NCBI GenBank assembly: GCA_025766275.1
Contig: JAFKAC010000091.1
Span: 1-64,000, forward strand
Length of the DNA stretch: 64,000 nucleotides
DNA from: Lactarius indigo
Lineage: Eukaryota > Basidiomycota > Agaricomycetes > Russulales > Russulaceae
Direction: 5' to 3'
The notes under the pieces were generated by a model. It was not told the DNA's origin and ran no database searches. It worked only from the letters and a program-made list of their open reading frames with translations. Each line of letters opens with the position of its first letter. Position 1 is the stretch's first letter. Positions 11,891-21,389 of this stretch are shown here, piece by piece. Position numbers and translations under genes: made by a program.

Positions 11891-14238
11891 ACAACATATA
11901 TAGCGGCGGTGACAGCAAGCCAAGCTCACTCACGATGAGGCTAATTCATGGGCTACACAGCGCCGCAGCATTGTATAGCTGTACATATGATACATGCCTA
12001 CAGCACCTGAGCCGAGCAAGTTACTGAGGCGTCGACCGTGGCACTGAGAGGCAGACGGAGAGCGCGATTAACTTACCAGGATAACGGCGGCAAGACCCAT
12101 AAAAGGTGTGCACGCGCTGTCCTTCCATTATGGGAATCCCCTGTATTACTAATCCGTATCCAGGAACTTGGTTCGCCCCACCAACCCCACTTGGACCAAA
12201 CTGGTACAAAAACATCTATTTTGCTTTGACATCGACAGAATTTGCGCCCTCATCGATGTACTGTAATGCAGCCGGATTGCAATGTCCTGTGACGTTCGTT
12301 GTCTCTCTATTGCACAAGTACGTCAACTCACGTATTGGCTATTGTGGAGTTGAAATTGTACAACAAACGTCCTCCCTGAGAAAGCTGTCATACGTAGCGA
12401 CGTCCCCACAGCCACGTACGGCACCATCTACAACCTTTCATCATACTGGTACAAAATTTTTATTAACTGGAGCTGCATCTTGGCTATACCGTAGCTCACA
12501 CAAGTCCTTACAGTGAGTTATCTACAGCTACTCCCTACACGCACTAGGTGCGTTGGCACCTACACCACCATACTTAGGTCTTTTCGGGATAAACCACACG
12601 GAGCGCTTCGGTCTACGCCAACCCTTCATGACCGATAGCAACCCGCGCCCATAATAACCTTGACACGTTTACAGCTTCGAAATTGGATTGGAGGCGCAAT
12701 ACAAGTCGATTTAGTGCCGGGACCTGTCCCCAACCAACCTTTTCCCATGGGCCAAAGTGACATTGCTTGGACCGTCCGGGCAAGTTGGAGTCTAGGATGT
12801 ATATCGTACATATAGTTGAGCACATAGAATCCTTCGCCTTCTCTTGCGCCACAAGTTCGTGCCTCGCGACGAAAGGATTTCTTCCCTCGTTCCACCTGAC
12901 AGCAGCCATGAGTATTGCAGGACAAATTAATTTTCGATGTCTCCTGCCCTGTAAGTCAGCTGCTTCGTCTCCCAGCTCATACCATCAAAAGCCTATTGGT
13001 CACAGGTAGCGCCGCACCATTACTGGACCGGGGAGGACGCCCAGAGTCACATGAGCTTCCTAACACCGGTCCCGGGGCGCCGCCCCAGAACAGCTTCTCC
13101 CGGCAACTCGCTCGCTACAAGCACGCCACGAAGCTAGTGCTGGGAATGCGCACGCATATCTTCATCCCCGGGCCTGCGTCTATCCCCAAGCGGCTCCGGG
13201 TCCAGACAACGACCGTACGTGCGCAGGCCACATCGGCTCGTCCCTATCCCCGCACATATCGTACACGGCACAATGTCTGTCCGACGCCACAAAACTCGGA
13301 CACTTCCGTATTCGGAGGACCTAAACATCCCTTGAAAGGATACCGCCAATTTCAGAGTGCCACAGGGCGGGTGCGTGGGTATGTGGTAGGGTCCTGTATA
13401 CAGTTATCCGTCTCGCTGGGGTAACGGAACACGGGATGGGGATAGTGCGTGTATCGTAATGGTTGCTGAGCGGTGACATTGTGGAGCGTACCGCGGGAGG
13501 GACGAATGGGGTTGAAATTGAAACATTGTGGGCGGGGTGATAGAAAGGAGGTAAGCCAACATGAGGATCTCACTTAGTGTCGAGCGTTTCCTCGTTCTTT
13601 CCCACCTCGAGGATGTGGACGTGTCATTTGCACGAATCTATATTGTAGTGAGGTACCAGTCTTGGGAAACGCATAGCGTGTTACGTGCTTCGAGTATCAC
13701 GAGCCATGGCCAACGGTCACGCTATCGCTACAGGATGTTCTAAGAGAGGGAGTAGTATCAGGAATACTCGTTTTCACATATGGACCATCTGTCCCTCTGC
13801 ACAACTCGCCATGCCTTTACAAGCATTGTGGTTGACAACTCCTTACCGTAGCCGTCATAAAGGTACCCCGTCCTGCGCCTACAGAGCACGTATTGTCGTG
13901 GAGAATCAAAACCACCTAAGAGCAGTAGCCAAGCAAAATCGAACCAGGGTGAGAAGAGGAGCGAGAGCACGCGGATGCATGCTCCGCATCGGCGGGGAGG
14001 AAGCGCACGATTTGTCACAAATCAAAAAACGAATGAGAGTGAGACGGCGACTATCGAGTTGAACTACAGCAAGGGTAGAAGACGTTGGCCTCGCCACGCT
14101 TGTAATGCACGTGACGTAGCGCGACTAATCACGTGTTCGTCCCTCGACACGACGTTTCTTCCCAACGTCTTCCGCTGTGTATAGCAATCAAGGCGTTTTG
14201 CTCTTTTTCTTTTATCGACTTTGACTTTACTTTGGTTC
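11611..14238. other. Intergenic, no gene recognised
   Basis: Upstream of copy B and of the plus-strand gene at 14239. Open frames of 136 codons (12106-12516), 169 codons (12915-13424) and 125 codons (13685-14062) show no conserved motif, no regular exon structure and no duplicate elsewhere in the window. I leave them out. A small novel gene cannot be excluded without transcript data. Confidence 0.4.
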
Positions 14239-16307
14239 ATGTTGCCAGGTCAGCTAGTAGGAACCGTACAGGATAGCAAGGCCAAGCGTCAAGAACGCCT
14301 CAAATCGCGCTTTCGCGACCGTGGTGGGTACGTTTCTGGTTCTCTCTACACGCTCTATTTCCCGTGTCCTCTCGCGCCTGATTACTGTACACACCAGGAT
14401 CTTTGTGCCGGCGGAGGGAAACGATCTAGCCCAGCTCCTCCTCGCGCGCGGTGTGAACGGTGAGTCCCCGACCAAACGCCGTTCACCCCGCAAATCAACC
14501 ACTGCGCGCCGCACGACCCCCAAGAGCGCGCGGTCAACCAAAGTTGCCACCAAGACACCGCGCACCGCATCGAAACGCGCTCGTAAATCCACCGTCGTTC
14601 CGGATACAAACCAGGCCGATGAAAACGCCGCTCCACCGCAGCCAAAGATCGCGCTTGCGAGCACGAAGAAGACCAAGCAGAGTAGCACGTCAAAGTCGAA
14701 GACCACGAAGTCGCGGAGCCAGCGTGGCCGGCCAAAAACGAAGGACGTTGACTTTGACGGTGCGTCTGTTACGTCAGGCCGTAGCTGCATCGATCTGAAC
14801 ACCCCCCCTCCCTTCCCTCCCGACCCGCATTTGCACACACCGCCTGGTATATGCGCGCCTATCGTGTGATGACATTTTCATAGATGTGGATGCCGCACCT
14901 CCACTAGGTGCTGCGGGTCCCTCTAGCCCACACGCCCCCGCACGACCACAAAAATCCTTTGCCAACCAGCTCGCAGATGCTCGTGCGTATTTCTGCGATT
15001 CGGACGTACCAAAGAGCTGACCTCCGTCGTGAATTGCAGTCAACTTTGCTGCAGGTCATTGCCCACCAGATTCCATCTCAACCTCCGTGAAGCCGTCGCG
15101 CCTCGCACCCAGCTCCTCGTCCCTTACAGGGACGAACATAGACAAGGGAAAGCGAGAAAGTCAGAACCCCCGTGGGAGGGCGGTACAAAGTACTATGGAT
15201 CGCAACTCCCCCTCGCCCTCACTGGACGGAGGGCAGGCAGCACGGCGCGGGCCGCGGGGAGGTGACAATGACGGCAGCGATCAATTGGACCTGCCATTAG
15301 CCCAGAAACTCGGAAAAACAGCACCCGCTGACACACGTCCAAAGCCTGGCAAGAAGACAGGCACGAAAGATACACGAGCCCCAGCCGCACGCGGGAAGCG
15401 CACCACATCAAAAGCGAAACGTATCGCCGTGGCAGCTGACGACGCTGATGTGGATGGGCTGACAGAACGCACGACCAAGTCAACCATTGCGAGAACACAG
15501 ACGGGTGGCGCGACTACGATCAACGCCACAGCTGGAAGGGGAGCCCCAGAGAATGCACGGAAGCGCGGAGCCGAAGAGGGGCGGCGCGGACGCGAGGAGG
15601 CGGCGTCCCCTGTGGCGCCACCCCGCGGGGTAGAAGACGTGGCGGACGTCGACTTACCGCCGACGAAGCGTGCGCGAGTGTTGCAGGAGAAGAGCGCGCC
15701 GCGTAAGCGCAAGGAACGCGCGAAAAACGTTGATGACGGTAATGACGCGATGCGTGCCGCCAACAATGAAAACGAGAATGGGCCACCAACAAAGAAGCGC
15801 CGGCGTGCGGATCCAAAAACTGCCACTGCTGTCAGGTATGTCATTACTTCTCTATATCGGCGGTGCTTGTGCAGCGTGTCATATGTCTATATGTCCACCT
15901 CACCCCCCCCCCTTCATCACTTTTGTTTTTGTGACTTACTCGTTCTTCTTTGCGTGTAGCCGTCGTCGGCCTGGGAAGGAGAACGAGAACGGCGGAACGG
16001 AGCAAAGCAAACCTGCGCGCAAGGCATCGAAGGGTGTGATTGACAAGGTACCGACTTGTTTCTACCCTTCCATTCAGGGCCCTGATCCCGATTCATTTTT
16101 GTTGTGTTCCAGCCGTCGCTGTCACCCACGGGGGCGCATCGAAAACAGACCGTGAAAGGCAAACCTCCATTACGCCCTGGTGGGACTCGTGTTCGCTCCC
16201 GCGGACTTCCCCCCGATGTGTTGCGGCGCATCAAGGTCAACGCGCAAACCTTTGAAGCACCACAAGAGATTGACGATGACGATCCCATTGACTTTCTTCG
16301 GTCGTGA
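14239..16307 (+). CDS. Basic, disordered, probably nuclear protein; family not recognised
   Basis: I do not recognise the product. The ATG at 14239 begins MLPGQLVGTVQDSKAKRQER. Exon 1 ends at 14327 and exon 2 runs 14398-14759; further exons start after acceptors near 14881, 15038, 15960 and 16112, and the stop is at 16305-16307. All joins are in phase, giving roughly 550 residues. Two short ends look folded or conserved: an N-terminal KSRFRDRGGIFVPAEGNDL followed by LLLARGVNGESP, and a C-terminal GLPPDVLRRIKVN with DDDDPIDFLRS at the very end. Between them is low-complexity sequence rich in K, R, S, T, P and A, with several basic clusters (PTKKRRR, an AT-hook-like RGRPKTK). This suggests a chromatin or chromosome-associated protein, by inference only. 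Confidence 0.75.
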
Positions 16308-16582
16308 TCGGGTTATTTTTATTATTTTTGTATATGTATCATGTTGAGTTTTGCTACTGCTTTTGATCTGTATTGTAGCTGTTCAAACAATCTTCCAATG
16401 TTGATATTACCATTCTTTTTTTTTTTTTAGCAAGATCTGTTCTTCGTTTCCTATCTATATATGCCCATCCAAATGGGAGTAGCACTCAAGTTGAAACTCT
16501 ACAAACTTTACCCCGCGAGGGAACACAACAACAGGATATGACACTCAAGATTACAAGATATTCCTTACACCGCATCGTCGCT

Positions 16583-17553
16583 CTAGCGCTTGGCTCGCGC
16601 GGCCTTGGCAGCCTCTAAAGCCTTTGTCCTTTCTATAGGCGAAAAAGAAGAATCAATACCGATCGCGGCAGCGCAGAAGATTGAGATGTCTGACCTTCAG
16701 CTTCGGCTTTCCTCTTTGCCGCGGCGGCCTCGCGTTCCTCGCGGATCCTCGCAAGCCGGGACAAGTCCGCTTTGGCCTGGTCCGTCTTTCCTTCGAGGTG
16801 CAGCTGACAAACGAATCACTCGTGAGCGAGATCGAGTACGAGATATTTGTATCTACCTTCCAATAACGGTCCTTAGCCTCTTGCTTCTCCTTCTGCTCCC
16901 TGATACAAATATGAAATGATTGTGAGAGGGTGCTCATTTGGGGAAAAGAGGGGACGCACCGCTCTCGGCGCGTTAGCTCGCGGGGTGCGCTCAGGTCGGA
17001 GATGTTCAGCTTCTTCGTGAGGCGGTTCGGGTTTGCGATCAGCTCGTCGTCTTCATCCTCCTCCGCTATCTTGGCTGCTGCTTGCTCTGCCTGCTTCTTC
17101 TTGAGCTCTCTGCGCTCTGCGCGCGAGAGCTCAGGCGCGTCTGGGACGGAAGCCGGGTCCCCATCCCCTTCTTCCTCGCCGGAACTCTCCTCTTCGCTGT
17201 CTTCTTCCTCTTCGTCGTCATCGTCATCATCATTGTCTTCGGCTTGCTCCAAGGCTCTGCGGCTCTGACTGGGACATGTAAGATACTTGTGGGGGGAGGC
17301 GGCCGTGGCACGCACCGTCTTGGCTCGCCTACAGCTGTCCCATCTTCATCGAGCGTCATGTTTCGACTATATACGATGGTGATCGGGTTCACGGTGAGCC
17401 TGGCAGGAAGGACAAAGACAAGCTGCGACGGACCTGAAGGATCTACCACCCCCGCGTTTCGTCTTGAACTTTCCTGTTATTTTATCAAAGCATACATCGT
17501 CAACGACAGAGGTATTCTGTGACGGTATAGTACATACCGGATCCTCTGACCAT
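16583..17553 (-). CDS. PDGFA-associated protein 1 / PP28 family protein
   Basis: Homologue of PDAP1 (HASPP28, casein kinase II substrate), a small, highly charged cytosolic phosphoprotein; its molecular role is poorly defined. The ATG at 17553 gives MVRGS, spliced to GKFKTKRGGGRSFSRNM, LDEDGTAVGEPRR and SRRALEQAED. Next is an acidic D/E run (about 17220-17160), then ELSRAERRELKKKQAEQAAA. The family core NRLTKKLNISDLSAPRELT-RRER-EQKEKQEAKDRYWK follows, then LHLEGKTDQAK-ADLSRLARIREEREAAA, and a last short exon ends at the TAG at 16583-16585. Both halves of the family signature (RREREQ and LHLxGKTDQAK) are intact. At least five introns. A fragment of this gene recurs at 28680-28757. Confidence 0.92.
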
Positions 17554-18380
17554 CGTTGTGGGTGAAAAGATCGTTGTCGTAGGCTTTGAGCCACCAAGAA
17601 TGGAATGACAATGACTAGATTACACCGGGCCGGAGGATTCCCGGGAAATGCCGACGATACTCTCCCCGTCACTTCTATCTCGTATAGCCATAACTGCTGT
17701 ACTTGGTTTCAAGCAAGGAAGGGATCTCGCAACAAATTGAACAGCCCCTCCACGATTCTGGAAATGTGGCTTCTGGAAGTGCAAAAAATGTCCACCTCGG
17801 CGATGGCACTGGGACCATGACAGAGTTACATTTGCGGCACCCTGTGCTAAAAGCATATACCCTGTCCATCACTCCACATATTCTCCCGAGGCCTGGGTTG
17901 GAGTCCCCGTCTTGATCGCTTTTGCCTAACGTTTTGGGGCGTCTAATTGATCACTTTTTTAAAAATCTTTGACCGAATCAACGACCGCACGTTTCATGTT
18001 CAGGACAACGTGCTCGTTTAGTTGGTGGTTCTGCCTTTTCGAAAACACTGCATACTTATTAGGTGCTTCAACTTGTTGCTAGTTTCACTAAAATCGTTCT
18101 CTAGTCACCCGTACTGCTTCTATCTTTGATGCGTCTTATCCTGCTCCATGCCCGAGATTTCGCACTGTGTCACATATCAGGCTCACCCTCACCAGGAGCT
18201 CGAGTGGACTAGACTTTGGCTCCATGAAGAAGTATGTCATGTGTGCTCTCACAATAATTAGGGTCGAGCTATACAAAAAAAAATACCGAGCCGCCTCTGT
18301 TAAATTCCAGCAATATGTTCGTTGTCTCTTCCCCACACATACAATTCGATAATACGAAGGAGATTAAGGAAGAGCGAATA
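17554..18380. other. Intergenic between PDAP1 and the NLR pseudogene
   Basis: This holds the upstream region of the minus-strand PDAP1 gene. The Goodbye domain that starts the intact NLR gene at 45061 should lie here if the pseudogene at 18382 were complete, but I find no trace of it. That pseudogene is therefore 5'-truncated. Confidence 0.5.
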
Positions 18381-19329
18381 AGTGTGTCTTTCCCTGTCGA
18401 TATATCCCAAAACATTTGGCCTCCATTCAGAGAAGTATCTCAAGGTGCTGATAGGAAGGAAGAATATCGAGGGTGCTCTGCGAAGGCTAGACAAATTGAC
18501 GCAAGAAGAGGCCTGTATGACGTTGGCAGAAGTCCTGAAGATCATCCACAGCCTTGAGGACAATGCGAAGAACGTGGCTGATAAGGCGAAAGGAGTTGAT
18601 GATAGAATGAAAATCGTCGGTGACAAAGTTGATATGGCCCTGGAAGGTGACTTATGGCTTCGACGGCCCCTGATCCTTGCTGACCCATTACTCTTTCGAC
18701 AAGAGACCAGAGTAGCGACTCAACAGGTGGGAAATCAGGTCAACTATATAAACCATTCGTCATCTCCCAATCTCACTGCCGCCGACCATGAGAGCTTAGG
18801 TACTCTGACAGGAAACGGATTGCGGTTCTACCTGCAAAGGTGGCTCTCCCTCGAGTCCCTCCCCCCCCCCGACCCATCTGTCAATTACAACACGGCGTGT
18901 GACGCTCACCACGCGGGTACTTCGGCGTGGTGCAGTGCACCCAAAGCATTACCGTCACCAATTGGCAATTGTCTGGCGGTCTGCTGTGGATTTATGGAAA
19001 ACGCAAGTATTCTTGCACAGTTACGCTCCGACCTTAATTTGTGCTAACGACTTTCTGGTTTCTCAGCCGGTTCTGGCAAAACTATTCTTAGGTATGTAAC
19101 CGTATGTTACCTCCTAGCTCTCTGATCAATCTGGTCCATGTTGTGATGCTCTTTTTTTCTTCTACTCGAGAAACAAACGCGGATCGGAACAGCCGACCAT
19201 CGATTCACTTTTGCTGTGCCTGAAGACTATGCTCACTACAATAGGACCACTGCTGACCTATCTCGTCGTGGATGCTTTTGACGAATGTCCTGATTTTCCT
19301 GGCATACCATCGCCGCGGGAAAGGTGTTA

Positions 19330-19630
19330 GTGTTGAGATTCAGCGCGTCTATGCGCGACGTTCCCGCATTTCCGATACCTTTCCGCTGGCTATCTGTCTA
19401 TCTTAGTATCCGTCTAAATTAAAGCCTTTCTGTCGTGTCCTGTCACTCCTTAGCGCGACGTTTGTACGTCCTCAATTTTTTACTCAGTAGTTGAATACCT
19501 TCGCTCGCTAGTACCGTCCACCTCAATCATCCCCCGTACGCGATTCCTGAGCTTTTCCGTGTTATCTAGTTCGCTCCGCGCGTGTGTTCCAAGCTCCCGA
19601 AACTATTCATAACCTACAGTTAGGGTTTGT
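19330..19630. other. Unexplained insertion inside the NACHT pseudogene
   Basis: The reading SPRERV... breaks at about 19327 and the NACHT sequence resumes as VRELVEF at about 19630. The intact gene has only a few codons here (PREAVLDFVMDLV). The intervening ~300 bases have no coding character. Short TGTTAG/TTGTTAG motifs flank it, but I see no convincing terminal inverted repeat or long target duplication. It could be a decayed small transposon or an intron-like insertion. Confidence 0.5.
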
Positions 19631-20659
19631 TAGAGAACTTGTCGAATTTTGCCATCCAAATCTGCGTTTATGCATTACAAGTCGTCCAGAGTTCGACATC
19701 TGTATTGCGCTTCGGCCTTGGGTCACTCAACAAGTATCCCTCCACGACGAAACTTGACAAAAGCAGGACATTATCGATTACGTTGCTTTTGTCGTCCGCT
19801 CGGACAAAAGGATGAAGGAATGGCGAGATGCGGAAAAGGACATGATCATCGAGGAGTTCACAGAGAAAGTGGATGGAATGTAAGGGCATCCTCGGGTATC
19901 CCGGGCCGTGACCGTCTCTCTCTCATGCTCTCGCACAGGTTCCGATGGGTTTTCTGCCAATTGGAGGTTCTGCGACACTGCTTCCCATCAAATGTGCGTC
20001 AGGCCCTGGAGGGACTGCCTGAATCCCTGGACGAGACGTACGAACGCATACTGAAGGGGATCAACAAGGCAAACCGACGGCATGCCCATCGACTGTTGCA
20101 ATGTCTTGCAGCACCTGCTCGGTCTCTTCGAGGAGGTTGCAGATGTCCTTGCAGTCAATTTTGACGCGAATGCGGGAGTGGACACCGCGAAGTGGCCGCT
20201 CGAACATGGTACAGAAGTGGCTCCCCAGTGCTCATTTGGCTATACTCCACTCCATTACGCAATGTTATGCGGAAAACTCGATATCACCCGGTTACTACTC
20301 GAGCACAGTGCGCAGATCAATGCCTGGGCCCTGAAAACTGGATCTACCTCATTACAGGCCGCGTTGAGGTGTAGAAACTTTGATGTTGCATGATTATTGC
20401 TGGGCCATGGTGCAGACGCTAATGTACGCGACAACAACGGAAACAGTCCTCTGCACCGGGCAGCAACCCACGTGAGCCTTGATCTATATTCAGATGGTAC
20501 TCGAGCAGCAGGCGGAGATCAACGCTCGGAATGGCGAGGGATCTACTCCAATTCACACAGCGTCGGATGCAGGACACCTAGAAGTCGTGCGGCTATTGCC
20601 AGTGCTGGACCATGCTACGGACGCGCATGTGCGTGACAACACCGGAAGGACTCCACTGT

Positions 20660-20936
20660 TTTTTTTTTTTTTTTTGAAATCCATTAGAGTGCGCCTTGGG
20701 GTACATGGCCCTATGTGGCACTTCTACTGCGTGTTGCGCCTCTATCCGAGATCTACTTCCACTTCCTTTGCACCCTTTGCCACTTTACAATTAAACACCT
20801 CCCCGCTTCCAATAGAAGCGGCTCTGCGAAACGTCAAGCGTTGAGTATACCGGGGCGCTGGCGGCGCTATGGCGAAGGGACGGGTTCCGGGGTATTTTGG
20901 GATTCATGCGGTGCGCGCGGGTCCTTTCTTCTTCCG
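20660..20936 (-). mobile_element. SINE-like / retroposon insertion with poly(A) tail and 13-bp target-site duplication
   Basis: The ankyrin reading ...DNTGRTPL is interrupted exactly after TPL and resumes as PL-YLAAAGGHLKF. The 277-bp insert is bounded by identical 13-bp direct repeats, AGGACTCCACTGT at 20647-20659 and 20937-20949. It begins on the plus strand with a run of 16-17 T, so on the minus strand it ends in poly(A). This is the hallmark of target-primed reverse transcription. The minus-strand 3' end reads GTGCCACATAGGGCCATG, then about 30 bases, then the A-run. Closely similar 3' ends occur at 23953-24053 and near 27660-27720. I do not see clear pol III A and B boxes, so whether it is a tRNA-derived SINE or a 5'-truncated LINE end is open. 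Confidence 0.8.
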
Positions 20937-21389
20937 AGGACTCCACTGTACTTAGCAGCTGCCGGCGGGCACCTCAAATTTTCTCGGCTACTACTCGAGC
21001 TCAAAGCGGAGATTAATGCCCGAGATGCCGAAGGACGGGCACCACTACACTTGGCGTCGAGAGATGGGACTTCAGATGTTGTGCAGTTACTACCACTGGA
21101 CCACGACGCAAAAGTGCGGGTGCGCCACAGCACTGGAAAAACTCCACTACATTTCGCGGCGGTCAACGGAAGCCTTGAAGTTATTTGGATGCTACTCGAG
21201 CGCAAGGCGGAGGTCAATGCCCAGAATTCTGAAGGAATCACGGCGTTATACGAAGCATCGGTAAAGGGCCGCCTTCACGTTTTGCGATTTTTGCTGGAGC
21301 ATGGTGCGGAAGCAGGTGTGTGCGACAAGCGCGGAAAGACGGCATCAGATGTAGCGTGGTTCGGGCGACGGCAGCAGATCCGAGAATGA

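Larger units (their letters stand above)
18382..21389 (+). pseudogene. 5'-truncated, frameshifted NACHT-ankyrin (NLR-like) pseudogene
   Basis: Reads in pieces along the same order as the intact gene at 45061. It starts in the helical linker (EKYLKVLIGRKNIEGALRRL, 18430). Then come WLS..PPPDPSVNYNTACDAHH (18870), LSGGLLWIYGK, a P-loop PGSGKTIL (19063), a Walker B block YLVVDAFDECPD (19259), CITSRPEFD, MKEWRDAEKDM, FRWVFCQLEVLRH (19939) and SLDETYERILKGINKANRRH. Canonical ankyrin repeats end near 21389. Damage: no Goodbye domain, a frameshift near 18935, about 80 residues missing between P-loop and Walker B, a ~300-bp insertion (19330-19630), loss of the winged-helix region after 20100, frame changes around 20400-20500, and a retroposon-like insertion at 20660. 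The P-loop intron seems to use a GC donor (GCAAGT, 19005). Confidence 0.88.

Noticed and set aside
12106..13424. Two open frames of 136 and 169 codons
   Set aside because: No recognisable domain, exon structure or paralogue; not enough support to call genes.
15281..15844. 187-codon minus-strand open frame
   Set aside because: Antisense of the basic disordered protein exon; composition mirrors K/R/A-rich codons.
20660..20936. Pol III A and B boxes in the SINE-like insert
   Set aside because: No stretch matched the box consensus well enough; the tRNA origin is therefore not claimed.
18382..21389. Reading this locus as a functional NLR with unusual introns
   Set aside because: Missing Goodbye domain, missing core of NACHT, frameshift before the P-loop and a retroposon in an ankyrin repeat cannot all be spliced away.
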